Shown: positions 8,516 to 17,887 of the stretch, piece by piece
How the letters are laid out: each line of letters opens with the position of its first letter
Numbering within the stretch: position 1 is the stretch's first letter
Assembly (NCBI GenBank): GCA_963712065.1
Contig: CAVQGM010000002.1
Coordinates: 1,674,001 to 1,738,000 of the forward strand
Direction: 5' to 3'
From: CAVQGM01 sp963712065
GTDB lineage: Bacteria > Actinomycetota > Acidimicrobiia > Acidimicrobiales > Acidimicrobilacustridaceae
DNA length: 64,000 nt
Notes under the pieces: generated by a model
Told to the model about the DNA's origin: nothing
Database searches by the model: none
What the model saw: only the letters and a program-made list of their open reading frames with translations
Program-made: the position numbers and the translations under genes

Positions 8516-10279
8516 TCAGCGGACGCCGAGCGGGTGGGGCGCCCCAGCCCGGTCCACCGACGGTGTCGGCGTGGAGGCCGACGGGGCCGCCACCTCAGAG
8601 GTGGAGGGCCCGGCGGCCAGGTGGCGGTCGACCCGGCGACGGTGACGCCAGTCGGCCAGCCACTGGGCGGCGACCGTCGCCGCGGCGATGAGCAGCACCA
8701 CGCCCAGGCCGAGCAGGTGCTGGTACCGGTTGAGGCTCACGACCGGCTCGACGGAGGTCGGCCACACGAGCAGCGTCGCCGCGAACACGAGCACGAAGTA
8801 CGACGGCCGGTAGCGGCCGATGCCGACGGCGGCGAGGAGGGCCAGCCCGGCGGTCAGGTACCACGGCCACACCACCGGACCGAGGAACACGTAGGCCACC
8901 AGCACCAGGCCGACGGCCCGAACCACCCCGATCCGGGGCGAGCGGAACAGCAGCAGCAGGGCCAGCACGCCGGTCACGGCCATGCCGGCCAGCCGGAACA
9001 GCGCCACGACCGTCGACTCGCCGAGCGGCACGCCGATGGCGGACGCGCCGTCGGCCAGGACGTAGCCCAGCTTGGTGGTGCCCGAGAAGGTGTCGGTGAC
9101 CTTGCCGGTGTTCTGCAGGGCGAGGATCCACCCCGGCCCGGTGCCGACGAGCAGGCTGAGGACGGCGATGACGCCGAGTCCGCCCGTGGCGACCATCACG
9201 ACGTCGCGCACCCGACGGCGGACGGGCACGTCGTCGCCCGACCAGGTCCACCCGATGTAGAGGAAGGCGATGCCCGCCGGGAGCTTCACCGCAGTGGCGG
9301 CGGCGACGAGCGCGATCCCGAGCCCGCGCCGCCCGCGGACGTGGGCGGCGAGCCCGAGCGCGAGCAGGCCCAGCATCAGGGCGTCGTTGTGCACCCCACC
9401 GATGAGGTGGAGGAGCACGAGCGGGTTGGCGATGCCGATCGCCACCGCGACGGCGGGCGACACCCCCTTGGCCCGGGCGATCAGGGCGATGCCGACCGCA
9501 GTCATGACCACGCCCGAGAACACGATGCCGCGCCAGACCCAGACCGACGCGGCGGCATCGTGGCCCGCGACCTCGACGGCCGTCTCGCTCACCTCGACGG
9601 CGACCGGCCCGTAGGGCGCGGGGTTGGTGCGCCACACCGGGTCGGCGGCCTTCATGATGTCGCCGCGGCCGAGGTAGATGGGGCCGTGGGCCGTCGGGTC
9701 GAGGCCCCGGCTGGCGAGCTCGCCCTGGGCGACGTACGAGTAGACGTCGTTGGACAGCAGCGGCGGACCGGCCAGGATCGGGATCGCCCAGAGGCCGGCC
9801 ACGAGGAGCACCATGGTGAGTCGGCGCCGTTCGGACCCGCGCTGGCGCTCGGCCCGGCCGACGAGTCCGATCCACGACAGCGTCATGAGGACGACGCCGA
9901 CGAGGAACGCGGTGCCGTTGAAGAACGACGAGCCGGGGTGGGGCACGCCCGGGAGGGTGAGCCGCCACGACGGCGCCGCCAGTCGCCACACCGGGGCGGT
10001 GGCCACGATGACGAGTGCGCCGGTGAACCCGGCCGTCGCCGAGGCGACGAGCACCAGATGGCGTCGGATCGGGCCCGCGTGCCGGTCGACGACCGGTACG
10101 GGCACGTGGTCGGAGATCTCCTCGTCGGGCCGGCGACCGTGGACCACGTCGCGCCAGACACGCCCCCAGGCGCGCGTCGCCCGCCCGGTGGCGGGTGCGG
10201 GGGCGTCCTCGGTGGTGACGAGGTCGGCGGAAGGCGCTGAAGGGGTCGCTGACACGGGAACCTGTTCGGTTCGGGGCAT
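8516..10279 (-). CDS. MptB-like alpha-1,6-mannosyltransferase (GT-C membrane enzyme)
   Basis: The 587-residue polytopic protein has about 13 hydrophobic segments and cytosolic tails rich in Pro/Ser/Thr at both ends. The first extracytoplasmic loop carries LLSNDVYSYVAQGELASRG, then NPAPYGPVAVEVS. The NDVYSYxxQG and PYGP motifs are those of the MptA/MptB family, which extends alpha-1,6-mannan from polyprenyl-phosphomannose. The start is ATG 10279 (MPRTEQVPVSATPS). The open frame extends upstream, but that stretch has non-protein-like Arg/Pro composition. A TAGCGT hexamer about 60 bases upstream could be its -10, or it may be co-transcribed after glgB (92-base gap). Confidence 0.8.
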   Translation of the reverse strand: MPRTEQVPVSATPSAPSADLVTTEDAPAPATGRATRAWGRVWRDVVHGRRPDEEISDHVPVPVVDRHAGPIRRHLVLVASATAGFTGALVIVATAPVWRLAAPSWRLTLPGVPHPGSSFFNGTAFLVGVVLMTLSWIGLVGRAERQRGSERRRLTMVLLVAGLWAIPILAGPPLLSNDVYSYVAQGELASRGLDPTAHGPIYLGRGDIMKAADPVWRTNPAPYGPVAVEVSETAVEVAGHDAAASVWVWRGIVFSGVVMTAVGIALIARAKGVSPAVAVAIGIANPLVLLHLIGGVHNDALMLGLLALGLAAHVRGRRGLGIALVAAATAVKLPAGIAFLYIGWTWSGDDVPVRRRVRDVVMVATGGLGVIAVLSLLVGTGPGWILALQNTGKVTDTFSGTTKLGYVLADGASAIGVPLGESTVVALFRLAGMAVTGVLALLLLFRSPRIGVVRAVGLVLVAYVFLGPVVWPWYLTAGLALLAAVGIGRYRPSYFVLVFAATLLVWPTSVEPVVSLNRYQHLLGLGVVLLIAAATVAAQWLADWRHRRRVDRHLAAGPSTSEVAAPSASTPTPSVDRAGAPHPLGVR

Positions 10280-10371
10280 CGCAGGGCCGCCGGCGGCCGG
10301 TGGGCCGCTCCCGGTGGGGGGGCCGGGACCCCTCGACGCTACCAGCGACGACGGGCGGATGGCAGGACGCC

Positions 10372-12399
10372 TCACGCCGGAGCCAGGAAGAGCACGCCGA
10401 GCGGCGGGATCACGAGGGGCAGGGACCACGGTCGGCCGTCGGCCTCCGACGCCTCGGCCTCGACCCGGCCGGCGTTGCCCGCCCCCGATCCGCCGTAGAC
10501 GGTCGCGTCGCTGTTGGCCAGCTCGACCCACGCCCCGCCGACCGGCACGCCGACGCGGTGGCCGTCACGACGGACGGGCGTGAAGTTGCACACCACCAGC
10601 ACGTCCCTCGGCTCACGCCGGCCGGGCAGGCCGGCCGCGGGCCGACCCGGCGCCTCGGCATCCCACCGAGGGCGCCGCAGGAAGCTGAGCACCCCGGCGC
10701 CGGCGTCACCGCCGTTGACCCACTCGAAGCCGAACGGCTCGACGTCACCCTCGTGGAGGCCGGGCTCGGACCGGTAGAGGCGGTTGAGGTCGCTCACCCA
10801 CCGGAGGATCCCGCGGTGCTCCTCGTGCTCGAGGAGGTCCCACGACAGCGCCGTGTCGTGGTTCCACTCGCGCGACTGGGCGAACTCGTCGCCCATGAAG
10901 AGCAGCTTCTTGCCGGGCTGGCCGTACATGTACCCGTAGAGGGCGCGGAGGTTGGCGAGCTGCTGCCAGCGGTCGCCCGGCATCTTGTGGGCGAGGGAGC
11001 CCTTCCCGTGCACGACCTCGTCGTGCGACAGGGGCAGCGTGAAGTTCTCCGTGTAGGCGTACACCATCCGGAAGGTGAGCTCGTCGTGGTGGTAGCGACG
11101 GTGCACCGGCTCGCGGGCGAAGTACTGGAGGGTGTCGTGCATCCACCCCATGTCCCACTTGAAGCCGAAGCCCAGCCCGCCCATGTCGACCGGCCGTGAC
11201 ACCATCGGCCACGCCGTGGACTCCTCGGCGAAGGTCTGCACGCCGGGGTGCTCGCCGTACACGGTCTCGTTGAGCTTCTTGAGGAACCGGAGCGCGCCCA
11301 GGTTCTCGTTGCCGCCGTACTCGTTGGGGATCCACTCCCCTTCCTCGCGCGAGTAGTCCAGGTAGAGCATCGACGCGACGGCGTCGACCCGGATCCCGTC
11401 GACGTGGTAGCGGTCGAGCCAGAAGTGGGCACTCGACAGCAGGAAGCTGCGCACCTCGTGGCGGTCGTAGTTGAAGATCAGGCTGTCCCAGTCGGGGTGG
11501 CGGCCGAGGCGGGGGTCGGCGTGCTCGAACAGGTGGGTGCCGTCGAAGTACGCCAGTCCGTGCTCGTCGTCGGGGAAGTGCGACGGGACCCAGTCGACGA
11601 TCACGCCCACACCCGCCTGGTGGAGGGTGTCGACGAAGGACATGAAGTCCTGCGGGGTGCCGAACCGCGACGTCGGGGCGAAGTAGCCGGTGGTCTGGTA
11701 GCCCCACGAGCCGTAGAAGGGGTGCTCCATCACCGGCATCAGCTCGACGTGGGTGAAGCCACACTCCACGACGTAGTCGGCCAGCACGGGAGCGAGCTCC
11801 CGGTAGTTGAGCGAGCGGTGCTCGCCCTCGGCGTGGCGCCACGAGCCGAGGTGCAGCTCGTAGATGGCGATCGGCGCGTCGAGGGCGCCGCGCGGGCCCC
11901 GATCGGCGAGCCAGGCGTCGTCGCCCCACTCGTAGTCGAGGCTCCACAGGCGGGACGCGGTGCGGGGGGGCTGCTCGGCGAAGAAGGCGAACGGGTCGGC
12001 CTTCTCGACCCGGTGGTGCCCGCCCCGGGACTCGATGTGGAACTTGTAGCAGGCGCCCTCGTCGAGGCCCGCCACCCGGCCCTGCCAGACGCCCGACGAC
12101 TGCTGCGGCTCGAGCGGGTCGGCGCCCGGGCGCCAACCGTTGAAGTCGCCGATGACCGACACCAGCCGGGCGTTGGGTGCCCACACCCCGAACGTGACGG
12201 TGCCGTCGTCCTCACGGTGGGCGCCGAGCTTGTCGTAGAGGCGGAGGTGGACGCCTTCGTTGAACAGCCAGAGATCGTCGGGGGTCACCAACCGGTCGCC
12301 CGCGCCCGAGCGGCGGGGAGCGGGATCACCAGCGCCCGAGCGGCGGGGAGCGGGATCACCAGCGCCCGAGCGGCGGGGAGCGGGATCATCAGCGCTCAT
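10372..12399 (-). CDS. glgB: 1,4-alpha-glucan branching enzyme GlgB
   Basis: The 675-residue GH13_9 enzyme introduces alpha-1,6 branches (EC 2.4.1.18). It has one CBM48 domain (TFGVWAPNARLVSVIGDFNG) and lacks the extra N1 domain of longer GlgB proteins. Catalytic signatures are the nucleophile Asp in DRYHVDGIRVDAVASMLYLD, Glu in QTFAEESTAWPMVSRP and Asp in LPLSHDEVVHGKGSL. Before the CBM, residues 4-34 hold three copies of a ten-residue repeat (DPAPRRSGAG). ATG 12399 overlaps the malQ stop by 4 bases. It is the last gene of the glgE operon and acts on the linear glucan made by GlgE. Confidence 0.96.
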   Translation of the reverse strand: MSADDPAPRRSGAGDPAPRRSGAGDPAPRRSGAGDRLVTPDDLWLFNEGVHLRLYDKLGAHREDDGTVTFGVWAPNARLVSVIGDFNGWRPGADPLEPQQSSGVWQGRVAGLDEGACYKFHIESRGGHHRVEKADPFAFFAEQPPRTASRLWSLDYEWGDDAWLADRGPRGALDAPIAIYELHLGSWRHAEGEHRSLNYRELAPVLADYVVECGFTHVELMPVMEHPFYGSWGYQTTGYFAPTSRFGTPQDFMSFVDTLHQAGVGVIVDWVPSHFPDDEHGLAYFDGTHLFEHADPRLGRHPDWDSLIFNYDRHEVRSFLLSSAHFWLDRYHVDGIRVDAVASMLYLDYSREEGEWIPNEYGGNENLGALRFLKKLNETVYGEHPGVQTFAEESTAWPMVSRPVDMGGLGFGFKWDMGWMHDTLQYFAREPVHRRYHHDELTFRMVYAYTENFTLPLSHDEVVHGKGSLAHKMPGDRWQQLANLRALYGYMYGQPGKKLLFMGDEFAQSREWNHDTALSWDLLEHEEHRGILRWVSDLNRLYRSEPGLHEGDVEPFGFEWVNGGDAGAGVLSFLRRPRWDAEAPGRPAAGLPGRREPRDVLVVCNFTPVRRDGHRVGVPVGGAWVELANSDATVYGGSGAGNAGRVEAEASEADGRPWSLPLVIPPLGVLFLAPA
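12301..12390 (+). repeat. Three tandem 30-bp repeats inside the glgB 5' end
   Basis: Three adjacent 30-base units (12301-12330, 12331-12360, 12361-12390) are identical except at the edges. They read AGCGCCCGAG, CGGCGGGGAG, CGGGATCACC. On the glgB strand they encode three DPAPRRSGAG decapeptides just after the start codon. This looks like slippage-prone coding DNA that may vary in copy number between strains. Confidence 0.9.
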
Positions 12400-14526
12400 G
12401 CGCCACCCTCCCCCGCCGCCCGTTGGACCGCGCGCGCATGGGAGCCGAGCCGTGCGGCCTGGACGGCGTCGAGCTCGGCCCGCAGCGCCGGATCGGCCTC
12501 CACCTCCTCGAGCGGCCGGGGCCAGCGGTGGACCCAGTTCGGTCGCTCGAGCGGGGTGCCCGGGATGTTCTGCGCCTCGGTCTCGCCCCACAGGTCGTCG
12601 GGGGTGACGAGCAGGCCGGCGGCGTCGCTGTCGCCCAGGAGGGCGAGCACGCCGCGCAGGAGATCGCCCTCGCTCGGGTCGGGCCCGACGAGGCCGCGCT
12701 CGGTGAGGACGCGCACGAGGTTGGCCTGGATGGCGGCTCTCGTGGCCCGGCCGTCGCCCGCCTGCTGCTCGTCGATCAGGCCGTGCTCGAGGTTGCGCTC
12801 GACGTCGACGGCGTGCAGGTAGCCGGCGAAGGTCGGCGTGTCGTGGGTGTTGACGCTCGCCATGCTGCGGTGCGGCGGCACGGCCGGGTCGGCACCGTCG
12901 GCCGGCACCTGGAACTGCATGACGTACATGCCGAGCAGGCCGTGGCCGTCGATGCCGTCACGGACCTCGTCGGGCACGGTGCCGAGGTCCTCCCCGACGA
13001 CCAGGCATCCGGTGCGGTGGGACTCGACGGACAGCACGGCGAACAGCTCCTCACGGGGGTAACGCACGTAGACGCCTTCCTTGGCGCCCGCCCCGTCGGG
13101 CACCCAGTACAGCCGATGCAGCTCCATCACGTGGTCGAGGCGCACGACGCCGGCGACCTCCATGTGGGCGCGGACGCAGGCGGCGAAGAACCGGTGGCCG
13201 TCGGCCCGCAGGGCGCCGGGGAGCAACGGCGGGAAGCCCCAGTTCTGGCCCTCCTGGAAGAAGTCGTCGGGCGGCGCGCCCGTGCCCATCCCCCACGCGA
13301 ACTGGTCGTGGTGGCGCCACGTGTCGTAGCCGTCCCCGTGCGAGCCGATGGGGAGGTCGAGGTAGAGACGCTGGTCGCGTCGGGCCAGGCCGGCGCCGAG
13401 GTCGTCGAGCTGGGTGCGCATGGCCCACTGGGCGTAGAGGTGGTAGCGCACGGCGCCCTCGTCGAGGTCGCCGTCGAGGCGGCCACCGCGCTCGGCGGCC
13501 GGCCAGGCGTGCCAGCCGGCGCCCCGTGCCTCGACGGCGGCCCGGAAGCGAGCGTAGTCGACGACCGACGGCGTGCGGGCGACGAACTCGTCGAGGTCGG
13601 GCGGGGGCCCCGCGGCGAACGACGCCTCGACGGCGGCGTCGAGCACGTGTCGCACGAGTGCCGCACGCGTCCGTACGTCGAAGTCGTCCGCCGACCGCAG
13701 CCGGGCGGCGGCGTTCCGGACCTCGGGCTCGTCGAGGGCACGACGCGCGGCGCCGGCGCCGGGTCCGGGGAGCGCCGACAGGTCGAGGTAGAGCTCGTTC
13801 CAGAACTGACGGCTGACCGGCGCGTACGGGCTGGGGTCGAACGGATGGTCGAGGTACGACGCCAGCACCGGCAGCGTCCCCACCAGCCGACCGCCCGACT
13901 CGTCGATCCAGGCCGCGAGCCGGGCCAGGTCGCTCACGTCGGGGCCGGTGCCGGTGTGGCGCCAGAGGGCGTGCAGGGGCGCGAAGACGCCCCAGAGCCG
14001 TTCGGTCGGGGCGGGCCCGACCACGCGCGTCGGTGACGCGACCACGGTGGCCTCGCCCCGACCCGTCGGATGGTCGACCTCCAGCCGGTGGTAGCCGGTG
14101 GGGAGGCCGCCCGGGAGCCGCACCTCGACCCCGGTGAACGTCCGCCCGTCGGCCCGGCGGGTGCCGATCTCGTCGAGCCCGCGCCCGCCGACCGCCCACG
14201 GAGGTGCGCCGTCGTCGTCGGCGAGCCGCACCGACAGTCCGTCGACGCCGGTGCCGGGCACCCACACCTCGACCGTGACGGGCTCGCCGTCCCACGCCAC
14301 CGCGACCGGTGGCACGAGGGCGGTGAGCCGGTCGGCCTCGAGCCGACCCCGCCGCGCCGTCGGCGTCGCCCTGGTGGTCGAGGTCGATCCCGAGCACCCG
14401 GAGCACCCGCACCAGGGCCTCCGCCGACGCGTCGTGCCACTGCCCCCGCGTGTCCCAGTAGCCCGGCTCGACGCCGGCGGCCTCGGCGAGCGCCCGCAGC
14501 TCGGACGAGGCGTCGGTGGCGGTCAT
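12396..14526 (-). CDS. malQ: 4-alpha-glucanotransferase MalQ (frameshifted as written)
   Basis: This is amylomaltase, GH77. Signatures are VRLDHVMELHRLYWVPDG (nucleophile Asp), VVGEDLGTVPDEVRDG (acid/base Glu) and SMASVNTHDTPTFAGYL. The N-terminus MTATDASSELRALAEAAGV from ATG 14526 is in a different frame from the rest. The break is at the CCCC run 14347-14350 (plus strand), which appears one base too long. With 14 lines of coding signal on either side and one base removed, the product is about 709 residues, normal for actinobacterial MalQ with its N-terminal domain. ATG 14526 overlaps the treS-mak stop by 4 bases, and the malQ stop overlaps the glgB ATG by 4 bases. Confidence 0.85.
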
Positions 14527-17500
14527 GACGGCGGCGGGGCGAGCTGCTCGAGCACCTGCACCACCCCGTGGAGGGGGATGGCGGCCCAGTCGGGCCGGTA
14601 GCTGAGGTCGTACCGCACCTCGTAGAGGGACTTCTCCAGCGTGTACGCGGTGAGCAGGGTGGTCATGTCCTCGGGGTCCTTGGGCACGAAGACGGCGTCG
14701 CCCGCCTCCTCCAGGTACCCGGTGAGGAACCGGACGGTCACCCACATCTGCCAGGCCTCGCCGCGAGCGAGCATGCCCTCGCGCTGGTGGGCCTGCAGGA
14801 GGCCGCGGTCCTCGTAGGCCCGCACGCCGGCCGCGACGGCGTACTGGAACGACCGGAGCATGCCGGCGACGTCGACGAGTGGCGATCGCTTGATCCGTCG
14901 CTCGGTGGGCGAGCGGGACGGCTCCCCCTCGAAGTCGATGATCACGAAGTCGCGCCCGGCGTGGAGGACCTGGCCGAGGTGGTAGTCGCCGTGGATGCGG
15001 ATCCGGTGGGCGCCGATGCGGTGCTGTCGCAACCGGGTGAACCGCTCGAGGATCTCGGCCTCGGCGGCGAGGATCGCCTCCCCGTCGGCGCGGGCGGCCG
15101 GGTCGAGGTTCGGCAGCGCCCGGCGGATCATGACCATCGTCGGGCGCACCTGTCCACGCATCGACTGGAACAGCGAGCGCTGGTAGAGCGTGGAGAACGG
15201 CTCCGGCGAGAACGCCTCGTCCTCCCCCGCGGCCAGCGCCTGGTGGAGCTGGGCGGTGCGCCGGCCGAGCAGCTCGGCCGAGTCGAGGTAGGGGCCGATG
15301 GCGTCGGCCACCACATCGGTCGGCATGGTGCCGAGGCTCTGCAGCAGCGCCGTCCACGACGGCGCATCGAGCTGCTCGTCGGGGATCGAGCGCAGGGCCG
15401 TCTCGTAGAAGAGACCGAGCTGGTCGAGGGTGTAGTGCCAGGCGTCGCCCTCGTTGGGCACGTAGCCGCTCAGCACCGCCAGCGTGCGCGGCTCGGCCCG
15501 CCCCTTGTGGAGCTCGAGGGCGCCGAGCAGCGGGGGGCTGTGTCGGAACCCGACCTCCTGGGTGAGGTAGCGACCGATCTCGAGGTCGGGGTTGACGCCT
15601 TCCTGGGCCCGCCGGAACGTCTTCATCACGACCCGGTTGCCGAAGATCGCCGAGCTGTTGGACTGCTCGGTGCCGACGAGCTGCACCGACAGGTCGTCGG
15701 CCCCGGTGATCGCCCGGCGGAACCACGGGGTCAAGCTCGGCCGCAGCTCGGCGCCCGACGGCCCCCGGAACGACCGTCGCCGGCGCAGGGCGTTGAGCGT
15801 CGCCTCCATGAAGGTGGTGTCGACGAGGGCGTCGAAGAGGAGGAGGCGGTCGGCGGAGGCCCGCACGTCGATCCACGCCACCCCGGCGTTGGGGTGGTCA
15901 CCGAGGATCTGGTCGGCAGCCGCCTCGGGCACCACGCTCAGCGGGAGCACGTAGGTCTCGGGCTCGCCCTCGGCGTAGTCGATGTGGCACAGCACGATGA
16001 AGGCGCCGGGCTTACCGCGGCCGGCGGCCACCGGGATGGCGTCGTCGATGTCGACCGAGCGGACGGACCGGGCCTTGCCCGCGAACCAGCGGTTGTGGTG
16101 GAGGAAGTCGGGCAGCGTGGCCGCCACCGCCGCCCTGTTCCGGCCCCGGAACAGCTGGCGCCAGTCGCTGGCGGTCGACAGGGAGGGGAGGTCGCGGCCG
16201 TCGTGGAACACGGGGTGGCCGTCGCTGCGCTGCGACTCCAGCGAGAACCAGTAGAAGCCGTACGGGCCGAGCGTCAGCTGGTAGTGGCTCTCCCCCACGT
16301 GGCCGAACTCGGTGCCGCCGAACAGCTCGACGGGCACCGCGCCCGGTACTCGTGGAGGTCGAGCTGCACGCTCTGGGCGAACCGCGACAGGTTGGCGACG
16401 ACGAGCACCCGATGGTCCTCGTCGGCCCGGATGAAGGCCAGCACCTTGGCGTTCTCGGGGTAGAGGAACTCGATCGAGCCCCGCCCGAAGACCTTGTGCT
16501 GGGCCCGCAGGGCGATGATCCGCCGCATCCACTACAGCAACGAGCTCGGGTTCTGCTGCTGGGCCTCGACGTTGACCGTCTCGTAGTGGTACTCGGGGTC
16601 GATGATCACCGGCAGGTAGAGCCGCTGCGGGTTGGCATCGCTGAACCCGGCGTTGCGGTCGGGGCTCCACTGCATCGGGGTGCGCACCGCGTCGCGGTCA
16701 CCGAGGTAGACGTTGTCGCCCATGCCGAGCTCGTCCCCGTAGTAGAGGACCGGCGTGCCCGGGAGCGCGAACAGCAGCCCGTTCATGAGCTCGATCTTGC
16801 GTCGGTCGTTCTGCATCAGCGGCGCCAACCGGCGCCGGATGCCGAGGTTCACCCGCATCTGCGGATCGGCGGCGTAGGCGCGGTACATGTAGTCCCGCTC
16901 CTCGTCGGTGACCATCTCGAGGGTGAGCTCGTCGTGGTTGCGCAGGAAGATCGCCCACTGGGCGCCGTCGGGGATCTCGGGCGTCTGCTGCAGGATGTCG
17001 ATGACCGGGTAGCGGTCCTCCATCCGCAGGGCCATGAACAACCGCGGCATCAGCGGGAAGTGGAACGCCATGTGGCACTCGTCCCCGTCGCCGAAGTAGG
17101 CGACGGCGTCCTCGGGCCACTGGTTCGCCTCGGCGAGCAGCATCCGCTCGGGGAAGTGCTCGTCGACGTGCGTTCGCAGCTCGCGCAGGAAGTGGTGGGT
17201 CTCGGGGAGGTTCTCGCCGTTCGTGCCGTCCCGCTCGAACAGATAGGGCACGGCATCGAGCCGCACGGCGTCGACGCCCATGGCGAGCCACTTGTCGACG
17301 ACCCGCAGCATGGTGTCGCGCACCTCGGGGCTGTCGAAGTTCAGGTCGGGCTGGTGGGAGAAGAACCGGTGCCAGTAGTAGGCGTTGGCGACCGGGTCCC
17401 AGGTCCAGTTCGAGGTCTCGTAGTCCTCGAAGATGACCCGGACCTCGGGATAGCGGTCGGGGCTGTCGCTCCAGACGTAGAAGTCCCGCCAGCGGCTGTC

Positions 17501-17887
17501 GGGTCGCGCCCGCCGGGCCCGCTGGAACCACGGGTGCTGATCGCTCGTGTGGTTGAGCACGAGCTCGGTGATCACCCGCAGATGGCGACGGTGGGCCTCG
17601 CGCAGGAACCGCTTGAACGATCGCAGGTCGCCGTAGGCGGAGTTGATGTCCCCGTAGTCGGCGATGTCGTACCCGTCGTCGCGGAGCGGCGACGGGTAGA
17701 ACGGCAACAGCCACAGGGCGGTGACACCCAGCTCCTGGAGGTAGTCGAGCTTCGACGTGAGCCCGTCGAAGTCGCCGACGCCGTCGTTGTTGGAGTCCCC
17801 GAAGGCCCGCACGTGCAGCTCGTAGATGACCGCGTCCTTGTACCAGTCGGGGGCATCCGGCTCGCCGCTCGGTGGTTGGTAGGGCAT
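14523..17887 (-). pseudogene. treS: Trehalose synthase-maltokinase fusion (TreS-Mak/Pep2), disrupted by an amber codon and a frameshift as written
   Basis: The N-terminal GH13_16 trehalose synthase interconverts trehalose and maltose (RLDAVPYLFERDG, MLLAEANQWPED, FLRNHDELTLEMV). The C-terminal maltokinase phosphorylates maltose to maltose-1-phosphate (IRIHGDYHLGQVLHAGRD, then VIIDFEGEPSRS). The TreS frame from ATG 17887 stops at TAG 16534-16532, immediately before WMRRIIALRAQHK. Families normally have Trp there, so TGG has become TAG. Reading continues in the same frame to about 16343, where the CCC run 16342-16344 appears one base short. The frame then continues in VPVELFGGTEFGHVG. Repaired, the fusion is about 1,121 residues, normal for this architecture. 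It supplies the GlgE substrate. Confidence 0.85.

Noticed and set aside
12301..12390. CRISPR-like array from three 30-bp repeats
   Set aside because: The units are contiguous with no spacers and lie in frame within glgB, encoding a decapeptide repeat.
16274..16528. Separate small gene (84 codons) between TreS and maltokinase
   Set aside because: Its sequence is the continuation of the TreS C-terminal domain after the amber codon, in the same frame, so it is part of treS-mak.
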